64,000 bases of DNA from Corynebacterium uberis (GCF_020616335.1 NZ_CP085051.1:2046001-2110000), one strand, 5' to 3'. Positions 1-9,495 are shown, counted from the first letter of the stretch. Program-made: numbers and translations. Notes: generated by a model from the letters alone, not told the origin.

Positions 1-521
<521 letters not shown>

Positions 522-573
522 CTACTCTAGTGGAGTCCTTGCGCTAGTTCGCCCGGGGCGCCCACAGGGGCCG

Positions 574-592
574 TAGGTACTGCCTAACCTCA
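574..592. promoter_or_regulatory. Possible DtxR-type iron box in the nrdF-ftn intergenic region
   Basis: TAGGTACTGCCTAACCTCA ends with a full DtxR right half-site (CTAACCT), but the left half does not align well with the 19-bp consensus TTAGGTTAGSCTAACCTAA; the AGGT arm is displaced by one base. It lies about 40 nt before the ferritin start. In C. glutamicum ftn is known to respond to DtxR. The rest of the 238-nt nrdF-ftn gap shows no other feature that I can support. Confidence 0.35.
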
Positions 593-630
593 GGTGACAG
601 GCCCTCTCAGCTGCTACTACGCTCGGGCCC

Positions 631-1125
631 ATGGCTATCAATGACAAGTTGGCAAAGGCATTCAATGAGCAGGTGACCATGGAGATCGAGGCCTCCTTGA
701 TCTACCTTCAGCTCTCCTACGCGCTCGATGATCTGGGCCTGGTGGGCATGCGCGATTGGATGAAGCATCAGCACGACGAGGAGCTGGAGCACGCGCACCG
801 CTTCGCCCAGCACCTCCTCGACCGCGATTTCCTGCCGCAGATTCAGGACATCCCGGCCCCGAAGCTGTCCATCTCCACCGCCAAGGAAGCCTTCGAGGCC
901 TCCCTGGAGCATGAGAAGAAGGTCTCCGCCTCCATCCGCAACCTGGCCGCCCTCCAGGCCGAGGTGCAGGATTGGGATTCCCGCCCGCTCATCGACTGGT
1001 TCCTCGACGAGCAGATCGAAGAAGAGGCCACCGTCTCCGAGATCCTGGATCGCATTGCCCTAGCAGGCAAGGACGGATCCTCCATCCTGCGTATCGACGC
1101 CGAGCTGGGTCAACGCGACGCGTAA
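631..1125 (+). CDS. ftn: Ferritin (iron-storage, non-heme)
   Basis: 164-residue ferritin, the normal length. It oxidises Fe(II) and stores Fe(III) in a 24-subunit shell in the cytoplasm. The diiron helix residues are visible: E-rich NEQVTMEIEASLIYLQL near residue 13 and HQHDEELEHAHRFAQHL near residue 50, followed by the C-terminal helix with E-E-E-A around residue 130. The start is ATG at 631; no strong Shine-Dalgarno is apparent. A clean terminator follows at 1151-1176. It sits between nrdF and a GntR-family regulator, as I recall for C. glutamicum cg2782. Proximity to the metal-dependent reductase and a partial DtxR box upstream fit iron-linked control. Confidence 0.93.
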   Translation: MAINDKLAKAFNEQVTMEIEASLIYLQLSYALDDLGLVGMRDWMKHQHDEELEHAHRFAQHLLDRDFLPQIQDIPAPKLSISTAKEAFEASLEHEKKVSASIRNLAALQAEVQDWDSRPLIDWFLDEQIEEEATVSEILDRIALAGKDGSSILRIDAELGQRDA

Positions 1126-1150
1126 CTCGCCACGGCGGGCACGTCGGACA

Positions 1151-1176
1151 GGGGCACCATCCGGTGCCCCTTTTTT
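1151..1176 (+). terminator. Rho-independent terminator of ftn
   Basis: GGGGCACC-ATCC-GGTGCCCC, a perfect 8-bp stem with a 4-nt loop, followed by TTTTTT. Confidence 0.93.
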
Positions 1177-1186
1177 GCGTTATGGT

Positions 1187-1207
1187 CTTATCAGTAGCTT
1201 TGATAAG
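1187..1207. promoter_or_regulatory. Perfect inverted repeat upstream of the GntR regulator, candidate operator
   Basis: CTTATCA-N7-TGATAAG is a perfect 7-bp inverted repeat starting 11 nt after the ftn terminator and about 97 nt before the regulator start. Placement suggests an operator, probably for autoregulation by the GntR protein itself, but no binding data are available here. Confidence 0.5.
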
Positions 1208-1303
1208 TTTTTTCCCGTTCCCGCGCGCGTGTCCCCCACCGCGCACCGCGCAGCCAAGCACCCCACTTGCCCGCGCCAGCCCCATACACAGGAAGTGTCG
1301 GCT

Positions 1304-2014
1304 ATGCCCCGATCCACCCCCTCGCCCACCACTCCCCTGCTGGAGAAGGTCCTCGATGCCCTCGGCGGCGAAATAGTCTCCGGCCTCTTCGAGGAAGGTG
1401 ACGTTTTTACCCTCCAAGAGATCAGTGACCGCTTTGATATCTCCCGCACTGTCGCCCGCGAGGTCATGCGCGCCCTGGAACTGATGGGCCTTGTGGCCTC
1501 CTCCCGGCGCGTCGGCCTCAAGGTCCAGCCGCCGAGCAACTGGTCCGTGCTCAACCCCCACATCATCGAGTGGCGGCTGCGCTCGGAGGCCACCCGCGAC
1601 GCTCAGATGCGCTCACTGTTCCAGCTGCGCGCCGCCATCGAGCCTGCCGCCGCCCGCTACGCGGCCCGCAACGCCTCCGAGGATCACCGCCTCCACCTGG
1701 GCGAATTGGCCGAGGAGCTGCTGACCTTAGGCCAAGAAGGCCAGGGGGATTCCCCGGCCTTCCTCGCCGCGGACTTGGAGTTCCACAGCCTGATCCTCAA
1801 GGCCTCCGGCAATGAGATGTTCGCCGCCCTAGCCCCCAGCCTGGGCGCCGTGATGAGCGGACGCACGGCGCTGGGCCTCCAGCCCGCCGCGCCGAACGAG
1901 GCCGCGCTGCGCGACCACCTGGAGCTGGCCCAGGCGATCGTCACCGGCGACGCCGCCACCGCAGAGGCGCGGTGCCGGTCCATCGTCGCCGAGGCCGACC
2001 ACGCCCTGCGCTAG
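1304..2014 (+). CDS. gntR1: GntR-family (FadR/FCD) transcriptional regulator, GntR1-like
   Basis: 236 residues. The N-terminal winged helix-turn-helix (about residues 10-75) includes FTLQEISDRFDISRTVAREVMRALELMGLV. It is followed by an all-helical FCD effector domain with the metal-site pattern D-x3-H (DLEFH), a later H (RDHLELA) and a C-terminal H (EADHALR). ATG 1304 is chosen because AGGAAG precedes it; an upstream in-frame ATG at 1175 overlaps the terminator and lacks a ribosome site. In C. glutamicum the syntenic gene between ftn and nrdE is GntR1, which represses gluconate catabolism and pentose phosphate genes and activates ptsG. Function here is inferred from family plus synteny. It converges on nrdE with only 12 nt between the stops. 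Confidence 0.85.
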   Translation: MPRSTPSPTTPLLEKVLDALGGEIVSGLFEEGDVFTLQEISDRFDISRTVAREVMRALELMGLVASSRRVGLKVQPPSNWSVLNPHIIEWRLRSEATRDAQMRSLFQLRAAIEPAAARYAARNASEDHRLHLGELAEELLTLGQEGQGDSPAFLAADLEFHSLILKASGNEMFAALAPSLGAVMSGRTALGLQPAAPNEAALRDHLELAQAIVTGDAATAEARCRSIVAEADHALR

Positions 2015-2026
2015 CCCGCCGCGGCC

Positions 2027-4183
2027 TTAGAGCATGCAGCTCACGCAGCCGTCTACCTCTGTTCCGGAGAGCGCAACCTGGCGCAGGCGGATGTAGTAGA
2101 GGGTCTTGATGCCCTTGCGCCAGGCGTAGATCTGCGCCCGGTTGATGTCGCGCGTGGTCGCGGTGTCCTTGAAGAACAGCGTCAGCGACAGCCCCTGGTC
2201 CACGTAGCGGGTAGCCACCGCGTAGGTGTCAATGATCTTTTCGTAGCCAATCTCATAGGCATCCCGGAAGTAGTCCAGGTTGTCATTGTCCATGTGCGGC
2301 GCCGGGTAGTACACCCGCCCGATCTTGCCTTCCTTGCGGATCTCAATCTTGGAGGCAATCGGGTGGATCGACGAGGTGGAGTTGTTGATGTAGGAGATGG
2401 ACCCCGTCGGCGGCACGGCCTGGAGGTAGCGGTTGTAGATGCCATCTGCCATGACATCCCGCTTGAGCTCCTCCCAGTCCTGCGCTGTGGGAACGTGGAC
2501 CGAGGAGGCGTCGAAAAGCTCCTTGACCTTGTCCGTCTTGGGGGCGAACTCGGCGGGATCGAAGCGATCAAAGTAGCTGCCGTCCGCGTAGTCCGAGTCC
2601 TCGAAGCCACCGAAGGTGGTGCCGCGCTCCTTCGCAATCGCGTGGGAGGCGCGCAGGGCCGCGTAGAGCACCGCCGCGAAGTAGGCGTTGGTAAAGTCCA
2701 GGCCCTCCTCCGAGCCGTAGTGGATGTACTCCCGGCCCAGGTAGCCGTGCAGGTTCATCTGCCCCAGGCCGATGGCGTGGGCGGAGGCGTTTCCCTGGCG
2801 GATCGACGGCACCGAATCGATGCTCGTCTGCTCTGACACCGCCGTCAGGCCCCGCACCGCGGTCTCAATGGTCTGCGCGAAGTCCGGCGAATCCATGGTC
2901 AGCGCGATGTTCAAGGAACCCAGGTTGCAGGAGATGTCATCGCCGATGGTCTTGTAGGTCAGGTCCTCGTGGTACGTCGAGGGCGAGTTGACCTGCAAAA
3001 TCTCCGAGCACAGGTTGGACATGTTGACCCGGCCCGCGATCGGGTTGGCCGCGTTGGCGGTGTCTTCGAACAGGATGTAGGGGTAGCCGGACTCGAACTG
3101 AATCTCTGCGAGGGTCTGGAAGAACTGGCGCGCGTTGATCTTGGTCTTGCGAATGCGCGGATCCTCCACCATCTCCTCGTAGTGCTCGGTAATAGACAGG
3201 TCGGCGAAGGCCTTCCCGTAGACGCGCTCGACGTCATAAGGGGAAAACAGGTACATGTCATCGTTGCGCTTGGCCAGCTCGAACGTGATATCCGGGATGA
3301 CTACACCGAGCGAGAGAGTCTTAATACGGATCTTCTCATCCGCGTTCTCCCGCTTGGTATCCAGGAAGGACAAGATGTCCGGGTGGTGGGCGCTCAGATA
3401 GACCGCCCCGGCCCCCTGGCGGGCGCCTAGCTGGTTGGCGTAGGAGAACGAGTCTTCCAGCAGCTTCATCACGGGGATGACGCCGGAAGACTGGTTTTCA
3501 ATGTGCTTAATGGGGGCGCCGGCCTCGCGCAGGTTGCTCAGCAGCAGGGCCACGCCGCCGCCGCGCTTGGACAGCTGGAGGGCGGAGTTGATGGCCCGCC
3601 CGATGGACTCCATGTTGTCCTCGATGCGCACCAGGAAGCAGGACACGGGCTCGCCGCGCTGCGCCTTGCCCTCGTTGAGGAAGGTCGGCGTGGCGGGCTG
3701 GAAGCGGCCGGCCATGATCTCATCGACGAGGTGTTCGGCAAGGCGTTCATCTCCGTCTGCCAGCGCCAGGGAGACCATGGCTACGCGGTCTTCAAAACGC
3801 TCCAGGTAGCGGCGCCCGTCGAAGGTCTTCAGCGTGTAGGAGGTGTAGTACTTGTACGCGCCCAGGAAGGTGCTGAACCGGAATTTTACCGCGTAGGCAC
3901 GCTTGTACAGGCTTTTAATAAACTCGAAATCATACTTGTCCAGCACGGACTTATCGTAGTAATCATTATCTACCAGGTAGTCGAGCTTTTCGCGCAGGTT
4001 GTGGAAAAACACGGTGTTCTGGTTGACATGCTGGAGGAAGAATTGGTTGGCGGCCTCATGGTCTTTCTCAAACTGAATGCGACCATCCGCATCATAGAGA
4101 TTCAGCAGCGCGTTGAGGGCGTGGTAGTCCAGCTGTTCGTTGGGGGCTACCGGTTCTGCTACGTTTTTTCCCAGCTCAGGCAC
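2027..4183 (-). CDS. nrdE: Ribonucleotide reductase class Ib large subunit NrdE
   Basis: 718 residues, typical for class Ib alpha subunits. It reduces ribonucleoside diphosphates with NrdF as radical donor and NrdH as electron source. Visible elements: the ATP-cone-less N-terminus, the N-x-C-x-E active-site triad in MSNLCSEIL, the CNLGSLNIA half-cystine, the [17 protein letters not shown] loop, and the C-terminal redox pair GCVSCML that is recharged by NrdH. The start is GTG at 4183 (CGTGCCTGAG context), with AAAGGG about 12 nt upstream. It is third in a nrdH-nrdI-nrdE operon, 85 nt after nrdI. The stop nearly abuts the convergent gntR gene. Confidence 0.96.
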   Translation of the reverse strand: MPELGKNVAEPVAPNEQLDYHALNALLNLYDADGRIQFEKDHEAANQFFLQHVNQNTVFFHNLREKLDYLVDNDYYDKSVLDKYDFEFIKSLYKRAYAVKFRFSTFLGAYKYYTSYTLKTFDGRRYLERFEDRVAMVSLALADGDERLAEHLVDEIMAGRFQPATPTFLNEGKAQRGEPVSCFLVRIEDNMESIGRAINSALQLSKRGGGVALLLSNLREAGAPIKHIENQSSGVIPVMKLLEDSFSYANQLGARQGAGAVYLSAHHPDILSFLDTKRENADEKIRIKTLSLGVVIPDITFELAKRNDDMYLFSPYDVERVYGKAFADLSITEHYEEMVEDPRIRKTKINARQFFQTLAEIQFESGYPYILFEDTANAANPIAGRVNMSNLCSEILQVNSPSTYHEDLTYKTIGDDISCNLGSLNIALTMDSPDFAQTIETAVRGLTAVSEQTSIDSVPSIRQGNASAHAIGLGQMNLHGYLGREYIHYGSEEGLDFTNAYFAAVLYAALRASHAIAKERGTTFGGFEDSDYADGSYFDRFDPAEFAPKTDKVKELFDASSVHVPTAQDWEELKRDVMADGIYNRYLQAVPPTGSISYINNSTSSIHPIASKIEIRKEGKIGRVYYPAPHMDNDNLDYFRDAYEIGYEKIIDTYAVATRYVDQGLSLTLFFKDTATTRDINRAQIYAWRKGIKTLYYIRLRQVALSGTEVDGCVSCML

Positions 4184-4268
4184 GGTGGGGTCAACCCTTT
4201 CTTCTGCGGTGGTGTCCGGCCCACGGCGGTGACCGCGGGCCGGTGTGGCGTGGTATGAAATTGTGGGT

Positions 4269-4694
4269 TTAGCTTGCCAGTCCCAGGTCTTCGGCGTTTT
4301 CTAGCAGGCCGGCGCGCAGTATTTCTACGTCCTCTGCGGTACCAAGCAGTTCAAATCTGTAGACGTAGGGGACGTTGCATTTGGCGGAGATGACGTCGCC
4401 GGCTTTCCCAAAATCGGTGCCAAAGTTGGTGTTTCCGCTGGAGACAACCGCCCGGATGAGGGATCGGTTGTGCTTGTTGTTGAGGAAGCGGATGACCTGT
4501 GAGGGCACCGGCCGGGAGTTTTGGTGGGTGATGGATGCCCCGCCGCCATAGGTGGGGCAGATCAGGACGTAGGGCTCGTTGACTATGAGTTCCGGGTCGC
4601 TGCGACGCAGTGGGATGCGCTGTGCGGGCAGGCCGAGCTTCTCAACAAAGCGGCGGGTGTTTTCCGTTGCGGAGGAGAAGTACACAACCAGCAC
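4269..4694 (-). CDS. nrdI: Flavodoxin-like NrdI
   Basis: 141 residues. NrdI supplies the oxidant that activates the NrdF dimetal site. The sequence opens [19 protein letters not shown], the FMN phosphate loop, and contains CPTYGGG and SSGNTNFG, typical NrdI flavin-contacting loops. The start is GTG at 4694, with GAAGGGAAG about 10 nt upstream. It lies 172 nt downstream of nrdH; that gap holds an inverted repeat GCCGCGG...CCGCGGC (4737-4778) and very GC-rich sequence that may adjust relative expression within the operon. Confidence 0.95.
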   Translation of the reverse strand: MLVVYFSSATENTRRFVEKLGLPAQRIPLRRSDPELIVNEPYVLICPTYGGGASITHQNSRPVPSQVIRFLNNKHNRSLIRAVVSSGNTNFGTDFGKAGDVISAKCNVPYVYRFELLGTAEDVEILRAGLLENAEDLGLAS

Positions 4695-4866
4695 TTCTGC
4701 TCACTTCCCTTCAAAAATGACACAACTTAGACGGCTGCCGCGGCTCAACGAATGGTCTCATCGCGTTGGAACCGCGGCTTCATTCCTCGCGGCCGGGCCG
4801 GGTTGTGGCCGGCCAGGCCGGGGGCGTGTGAGGAGGAAAGCGGGCGCGCTCGGCGCCCCTTGGGGT

Positions 4867-5100
4867 TTAGGCTACCCGCGCACTGAGCGAGCGGATGCGC
4901 TCCGGGCGGAAGCCGGACCAGTGGTCGCCGTCCACCTCGACGACCGGGGCCTGCAGGTAGCCCAGCGCGAGGACGTACTCCCGGGCCTCTTCATCCATGG
5001 AGATATCCACCAGGGTGTAGTCCAGGCCGGCGCGGTCGAGCGCCTTCTTTGTAGCGTTGCACTGCATGCAGGCCGGCTTGGTGTACACGGTGATGGCCAT
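4867..5100 (-). CDS. nrdH: NrdH-redoxin (glutaredoxin-like electron donor)
   Basis: 77 residues, the usual length. It reduces the C-terminal dithiol of NrdE, itself being reduced by thioredoxin reductase. The redox motif is CMQC near residue 11 (TKPACMQCNATKKALD), followed by the NrdH-type APVVEVDG and WSGFRPERI segments. ATG 5100 is preceded by AAAGGGG. It is first gene of nrdHIE, transcribed from the region with two NrdR-like boxes at 5162-5209. Confidence 0.96.
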   Translation of the reverse strand: MAITVYTKPACMQCNATKKALDRAGLDYTLVDISMDEEAREYVLALGYLQAPVVEVDGDHWSGFRPERIRSLSARVA

Positions 5101-5161
5101 GGTGGACTACCCCTTTGGATCAGGCTTGGACGGTGATGTCGCCCTCGCGGCGACATCAACG

Positions 5162-5209
5162 ACACTATACTTTGTGGTGGTTTTAAGCAAGGGCCACTAC
5201 ATATGGTAG
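5162..5209. promoter_or_regulatory. Two NrdR boxes upstream of nrdHIE
   Basis: Box 1, ACACTATACTTTGTGG (5162-5177), and box 2, CCACTACATATGGTAG (5194-5209), both resemble the NrdR palindrome acaCwAtATaTwGtgt. Their starts are 32 bp apart, the three-helical-turn spacing known for paired NrdR sites. They lie about 60-110 nt before the nrdH start, fitting ATP/dATP-sensing repression of the operon. The remainder up to 5394 shows no gene or other motif that I can support. Confidence 0.8.
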
Positions 5210-5394
5210 TTACATCGATGAAACTCCCAGCTGGGGGATTCTTCCACCCCCACATGTTGACCCCGGGGGATCACACCCCTGTCATTCCACCTGGGACTTC
5301 CGGCGAGCCAGTGAGAAAGTTCACAACGCCCCGCAAAGGTGAGCACTCCAGTCACACCGGCGCGCAAGGCCACCCGCACCGCCCCGGGACGCGC

Positions 5395-5438
5395 AAAACC
5401 CCCGCCTCTCAACTCCCACACGGGGGAAGAGACGGGGG
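5395..5438 (-). terminator. Terminator downstream of rpmJ
   Basis: On the minus strand CCCCCGTCTCTT pairs, with one or two mismatches, with GAGAGGCGGGGG across an 18-nt loop and is followed by TTTT. Confidence 0.7.
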
Positions 5439-5471
5439 CACATGCGGGCCCGCGCGGGCCACAGCCAGTGT

Positions 5472-5594
5472 TTAGCCCTGGCGTGCCTTGAAGCGCGGAT
5501 CCTTCTTGTTGATCACGTAGACCTTACCGCGGCGACGCACAACCTGGGCGCCCGGCTTGTTCTTCAGCGACCGAAGCGACTTGCGGACCTTCAT
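5472..5594 (-). CDS. rpmJ: 50S ribosomal protein L36, zinc-independent paralogue
   Basis: Exactly 40 residues, beginning [17 protein letters not shown] and ending [12 protein letters not shown]. It is a small rRNA-binding component of the large subunit. It lacks the three Cys and one His of the zinc-ribbon L36, so it is the C-minus form often induced when zinc is scarce. ATG 5594 is chosen by alignment with the family; a longer in-frame opening to 5669 adds 25 non-family residues. Just upstream is a small inverted repeat (ATGGT-N5-ACCAT, 5622-5636), not recognisably a Zur box. The position next to nrdHIE matches C. glutamicum cg2791 as I remember it. Confidence 0.93.
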   Translation of the reverse strand: MKVRKSLRSLKNKPGAQVVRRRGKVYVINKKDPRFKARQG

Positions 5595-5714
5595 CGGGCG
5601 CTCCTTTCTGTATGCGCTGCTATGGTAGCGGACCATCAATGAAACCGCCGGAACCGGCGGCCATGACACGAAGAGACATAATAGAACAGTTCAGCCGCGA
5701 TGTTCAAACCACCG

Positions 5715-7061
5715 CTAATTTCGCGGTTCATCCTGCGGCTCATATCGCTGCATGAACTCCCGCGTGACGTCGTCTAGCGTACGCCCCGTGGTCTCCGGGA
5801 CCAGCCGCAGCACAAAGATCACGGCCACCACCCCGGCGCCGGCGAAGCCGATGAACGTTGCCGGTCCGCCCACCGCCTGGACAACGGGCAGGAAGAATTG
5901 CGCGACGGCCCAGTTGACCACCCAGAGCGCCAGTCCGGCAAGTCCCATCCCGAGTCCGCGCACGGCGCCGGGGACCAGCTCAGAAATGAGCAGCCAGGTG
6001 GCCAGGGAGACGGCGGCCTGCTGGAAGGCCATGAACAGGGCCATTGCCCCCAGGGCGGCCAGGGCGGCCGCCCTGCTGTTCTGTGCGGCGTGATACCCCG
6101 CCGCCAGGGCGAGCAGGGAGACGACGTTGCCGGCCAGGCCCACGATGAGCAGGCGGCGGCGCCCGACGCGGTCGACGATGCGCAGCCCTACCGCACAGGC
6201 GGCCACGCTGACCACGCCGATGACTATGGAGGTGTAGACGGAGTCCTGGGCGGGCAGGCCCACCTTGTTCATCATTGTCGGCGCAAAGTAGATCACGGAG
6301 TTGACCCCCGTGACCTGCTGAATCACGCCCAGCCCCACGGCAACGCCCGTGGCCGCGGCCAGGCCCGGGTGGGCGCGCAGCTGCGCCCACTCGCTGCCGG
6401 AGCGGCGCTGCTTCACGGCGGGTTGCGGGACCTCGAGACCCAAGCGGGCGGCCACGGCTGCCGCGCGGTCCATCCGCCCGCGGGTGGCGTACCAGGCGGG
6501 GGTGTCTGGCAGGAAGACCATTCCCAGGGCCAGCACCAGGCCGGGCACCGCGGCGAGCCCGAGCATGAGCCGCCAGTTTTCGGTGTGCGCCAGGCTTGAG
6601 TTGACCAGGTAGGCGGACAGTTGGCCCACCACGATCATGAGGGTGTTCAGGGAGACCAGCCGGCCGCGCACCCGCGGCGGGACCATTTCGGCAATGTACA
6701 TCGGCGCGATGATGGAGACGCCGCCCACGGCGAGACCAAGCAGGGTGCGTGCCGCCGCCATGGATCCCACCGAGCCCGCGGCCGCGCACCACAGCGAGCC
6801 CACCACAAAGACCACGCCGCCGCCGAGCAGGGCCATCCGGCGGCCCACGGCCTCTGCCACGGCGCCACCGCCGAGTGCCCCCACGGCCGCCCCGGCGAGC
6901 AGCATGGAGGTCACCAGCCCCTCCTGGCTGGGGCTGAGCCCAAAGTCCGGGGCGAGGAAGAGCAACGCGCCGGACATCACGCCGGTGTCATAGCCAAAGA
7001 GGAGGCCGCCAAAGGCAGCGACCAGCGCTACAGTGGCCACATAGTGTCTGGATGAACGCAT
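5715..7061 (-). CDS. MFS sugar:proton symporter (sugar porter family)
   Basis: 448 residues with 12 predicted membrane segments. Sugar porter hallmarks are present in order: [17 protein letters not shown] in TM1, the GRR motif after TM2, [17 protein letters not shown] in TM7, RIVDRVGRR between TM8 and TM9, and the C-terminal [11 protein letters not shown]. Such proteins import pentoses, hexoses or inositol with protons; the substrate cannot be read from sequence. ATG 7061 follows AAAGGTGGG; a longer opening to 7139 overlaps nadE. It is divergent from nadE with only 34 nt between the starts, so the two promoters must overlap. Confidence 0.88.
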   Translation of the reverse strand: MRSSRHYVATVALVAAFGGLLFGYDTGVMSGALLFLAPDFGLSPSQEGLVTSMLLAGAAVGALGGGAVAEAVGRRMALLGGGVVFVVGSLWCAAAGSVGSMAAARTLLGLAVGGVSIIAPMYIAEMVPPRVRGRLVSLNTLMIVVGQLSAYLVNSSLAHTENWRLMLGLAAVPGLVLALGMVFLPDTPAWYATRGRMDRAAAVAARLGLEVPQPAVKQRRSGSEWAQLRAHPGLAAATGVAVGLGVIQQVTGVNSVIYFAPTMMNKVGLPAQDSVYTSIVIGVVSVAACAVGLRIVDRVGRRRLLIVGLAGNVVSLLALAAGYHAAQNSRAAALAALGAMALFMAFQQAAVSLATWLLISELVPGAVRGLGMGLAGLALWVVNWAVAQFFLPVVQAVGGPATFIGFAGAGVVAVIFVLRLVPETTGRTLDDVTREFMQRYEPQDEPRN

Positions 7062-7095
7062 CCGCTTATTGTCCCACCTTTGGAAAGGACCGTGC

Positions 7096-7911
7096 ATGCC
7101 AGCCCGCACCCAACAGGACATCATCGCCGCCCTGGGCACTCTTCCGCGTATCGACGCCCCCGCTCAGACGCAGGCACGCATCGACTTCCTCGCGGACTAT
7201 CTGCGCGCCACCGGCGCGCGCGGCCTGGTGCTGGGCATCTCCGGCGGCCAGGATTCCACCCTGGCCGGGCGCCTGGCGCAGCTGGCCTGCCAGGAGGTTG
7301 ACGGCGCCGAGTTTTGGGCGGTGCGCCTACCCCACGGCGTTCAGGCTGACGAGGCGGACGCCCAGGTGGCCCTGGAGTTCATCCGCCCCGACCACTGCGT
7401 CACCGTCAATATCGCCGAGCCCACCGCCGCCATGGGCGCGGCCGTGGCCGCCGCGCTGGGCCGCGAACGGCTGGGCGACTTCAACCTGGGCAACGTCAAG
7501 GCCCGCCAGCGCATGATCGCCCAATACGCCATCGCCGGGGAGCTGGGCCTGCTGGTGGTGGGCACCGACCACGCCGCGGAGAACGTCACCGGCTTTTTTA
7601 CCAAGTTCGGCGACGGCGCAGCCGACGTGCTCCCCCTGGCCGGGCTGAATAAGCGCCAGGGCGCCGAACTCTTGCAGCACCTGGGGGCCCCGGAGTCCAC
7701 GTGGACGAAGGTCCCCACTGCGGACCTGGAGGACGACCGCCCGGCGCTACCCGATGAGCAGGCCCTCGGCGTCACCTACCGGGAGATTGATGATTTCCTG
7801 GAGGGGCGGGACGTCGATAAGCAGGCGCGCGAACGCATCGAGCAACTCTGGGCGCGCGGGCAACACAAGCGCCACCTGCCGCCCGGACCCGCCGATACCT
7901 GGTGGCGCTAG
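7096..7911 (+). CDS. nadE: NH3-dependent NAD+ synthetase
   Basis: 271 residues, the size of the single-domain ammonia-dependent enzyme. It converts nicotinate adenine dinucleotide, ATP and ammonia to NAD+. The P-loop pyrophosphatase motif SGGQDST is near residue 48. The NaAD and ATP contacts [11 protein letters not shown] and [19 protein letters not shown] follow, as does [15 protein letters not shown] 7096 has GGAAAGGA upstream. Its TAG stop is shared by a 4-bp CTAG overlap with the convergent gene at 7908-8666. Confidence 0.95.
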   Translation: MPARTQQDIIAALGTLPRIDAPAQTQARIDFLADYLRATGARGLVLGISGGQDSTLAGRLAQLACQEVDGAEFWAVRLPHGVQADEADAQVALEFIRPDHCVTVNIAEPTAAMGAAVAAALGRERLGDFNLGNVKARQRMIAQYAIAGELGLLVVGTDHAAENVTGFFTKFGDGAADVLPLAGLNKRQGAELLQHLGAPESTWTKVPTADLEDDRPALPDEQALGVTYREIDDFLEGRDVDKQARERIEQLWARGQHKRHLPPGPADTWWR

Positions 7912-8666
7912 CCCAGTAACTCCAGCGTGCGCTCGGCGGCGCGAGCCAGGTCCGGCACGTAGCCGGGCCCGTGGGTCAGGGCGTGGACTGCCAGCGGGTG
8001 AAGCTGATGGAGGGGGATCTGCGCGCGCCAGCCGTCCGGCAGCGTGGCCACCGACTCATAGCCCGCGAAAATGTCCGGGAGGAATGGCGCACCAAAAAGG
8101 TCGAGCATGGCCAGGTCCGTCACGGGGTGGCCGCCGTGGGCGGCGGGATCAATAAACACCGGACCCGAGGCAGAAAACAGCAGGTTACCGGCCCATAGGT
8201 CCCCATGAATCCGCGCCGGGGCCACGCCCCAGTCCCCCACCGCCTCGATCGCCGCGCAGGCCCGCTCCACCAGGGATGCCACCGCCTGCGGCAGTTGGGC
8301 GCGGCGCGCAAAGGGCAGCACCCGCTGCTGCGCGTAGAACCGCCCCCACGCGGCATCCGGGCGGCAGGCCTGCTCCTGCGTGCCAATGAAGTACGGCCCG
8401 TCCCAGCCCGGCGGCGGCGCACCGAACGCCGCAGCGCCCGCACGGTGTATCCGCGCCAGCTGGACGCCCGCCTGCCGCGCCGCCTGCGCCGTCGGCGCCA
8501 CCGTATCCACCCGGGCGAGGGTGAGCCGGGTATCCGTGACGTCCACGACCTCCACCACGGCGGTGCTTGCGGCGCGCAGCCACGCCAGTCCCGCGGCCTC
8601 GGCACGCGCAGCACCCGCCTGGGCAGGGCACTTGATTACCCGGTCGCCGGAAAATGTCACGCCCAC
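7908..8666 (-). CDS. Fructosamine kinase family protein
   Basis: 252 residues of the fructosamine/ketosamine-3-kinase fold, an APH-like small-molecule kinase that may phosphorylate glycated amines for repair. Catalytic loop [10 protein letters not shown] (about residue 155) and the metal-binding D in [18 protein letters not shown] are intact. The N-terminal lobe is short; family members are nearer 285-290 residues. The start is GTG at 8666, overlapping the TAG of the upstream PPOX gene by one base (TAGTG), implying translational coupling. The 3' end overlaps nadE by 4 bp. Actual substrate unknown. Confidence 0.85.
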   Translation of the reverse strand: MGVTFSGDRVIKCPAQAGAARAEAAGLAWLRAASTAVVEVVDVTDTRLTLARVDTVAPTAQAARQAGVQLARIHRAGAAAFGAPPPGWDGPYFIGTQEQACRPDAAWGRFYAQQRVLPFARRAQLPQAVASLVERACAAIEAVGDWGVAPARIHGDLWAGNLLFSASGPVFIDPAAHGGHPVTDLAMLDLFGAPFLPDIFAGYESVATLPDGWRAQIPLHQLHPLAVHALTHGPGYVPDLARAAERTLELLG

Positions 8667-9103
8667 TAGAACCGCTCCGGCTCCTCGCCGAGACGGAAGC
8701 GGCGCCCCGAGATCGCCTCAATATCCACGCGCACGTAGTTGTACTTCAGCGTGGGCACCAGGGGCTTGAGCGGCAGCGCGTCGGCGTGGGCGTACTCGCT
8801 GGCAGAATCGACCTTCACCGCCGAGCCGCGGACCACCACCGACCAGGCCGTCGCATTGTCCTGATCAACAAAGTCCGTCTCTAGCAGCACGTCCGAGTTC
8901 AGGCTCAGGGTAAACAGCTTCGCACCCTCCGCTGTGCGGAAGTACACCGCGCGCGAACCGTCGACGACGTAGTTGATGGGGAAGATGTCCACCTCGCTGG
9001 CGCGGCGCACGACCAGCCGGCCGAAACTCTCCCCAGCCAGCAGCTCCAGGGACTCCTCCTCGCTGAGAACGGTCACGGGGTTTTCTGGATCATAGTTGCT
9101 CAT
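8666..9103 (-). CDS. Pyridoxamine 5'-phosphate oxidase family (split-barrel flavin-binding) protein
   Basis: 145 residues. The sequence fits the FMN/F420-binding split barrel: an N-terminal helix (LSEEESLELLAGESFGRLVV), the DIFPINYVVDG strand pair, a WSVVVRGSA strand and a C-terminal ISGRRFRLG. Proteins of this class are oxidoreductases or flavin binders; the exact reaction is unknown. ATG 9103 has AGAGG just upstream. Its stop overlaps the GTG start of the fructosamine-kinase-like gene by one base, so the two are likely a functional pair. Confidence 0.8.
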   Translation of the reverse strand: MSNYDPENPVTVLSEEESLELLAGESFGRLVVRRASEVDIFPINYVVDGSRAVYFRTAEGAKLFTLSLNSDVLLETDFVDQDNATAWSVVVRGSAVKVDSASEYAHADALPLKPLVPTLKYNYVRVDIEAISGRRFRLGEEPERF

Positions 9104-9204
9104 GCCTCTATTATTCACTTCTTTGCCACAAGGGGGCAGGCTGCGTGCGGTAGCCGCTATGCAGCGTCCCACTGGCCCCCTCCCCCCGCGCCCCCTGCTC
9201 CCAC

Positions 9205-9255
9205 CGTTCCCCATCGACACCCGTTCCCCATCGTCACCCGTTCCCCATCGTCACC
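9205..9255. repeat. Three tandem copies of a 17-bp repeat
   Basis: CGTTCCCCATCGNCACC recurs with 17-bp period starting at 9205, 9222 and 9239, with one internal difference (GACA versus GTCA) and a diverging last copy. It lies between the PPOX gene and the tRNA-Ala terminator. Confidence 0.8.
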
Positions 9256-9274
9256 CCGCCGTGCCCCGGAGACG

Positions 9275-9304
9275 AAAAACTCCCCGGCGCCAAGCGCCGG
9301 GGAG
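9275..9304 (-). terminator. Terminator downstream of tRNA-Ala
   Basis: CTCCCCGGCGC / GCGCCGGGGAG perfect 11-bp stem with a 3-nt loop; on the minus strand it is followed by TTTTT. Confidence 0.92.
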
Positions 9305-9310
9305 ATGAAG

Positions 9311-9383
9311 TGGAGCTAACGGGATTCGAACCCGTGACCCCCACACTGCCAGTGTGGTGCGCTACCAGCTGCGCCATAGCCCC
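9311..9383 (-). tRNA. tRNA-Ala (anticodon GGC)
   Basis: 73 nt. Acceptor GGGGCTA pairs with TAGCTCC (one G-U), discriminator A. The anticodon arm is CCACA-CTGGCAG-TGTGG with GGC, and the T arm is CGGGTTCGAATCCCG. CCA is not encoded. Confidence 0.96.
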
Positions 9384-9436
9384 AGAGAAAAGAATGTCGC
9401 GGCCGTGCCGCGGCAACGCAGATAAATGTACATCAA

Positions 9437-9472
9437 GGCCGGGAACCAGGACAAATTGCCTGGTCACCGGCC
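9437..9472 (-). terminator. Hairpin downstream of the DsbA-like gene
   Basis: Nested repeats GGCCGG..ACCAGG...CCTGGT..CCGGCC form a strong hairpin 24 nt after the DsbA-like stop. The T-run is weak, so termination is likely but not certain. Confidence 0.55.
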
Positions 9473-9495
9473 CTGTGTTGGCCTCAGAAAGGCGC

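Noticed and set aside
5203..5475. 90-codon plus-strand frame between nrdH and rpmJ
   Set aside because: It runs through the rpmJ terminator, has no Shine-Dalgarno and shows no protein-like pattern.
5594..5671. Zur box before the zinc-free L36 gene
   Set aside because: The small repeat ATGGT-N5-ACCAT does not resemble the AT-rich Zur palindrome.
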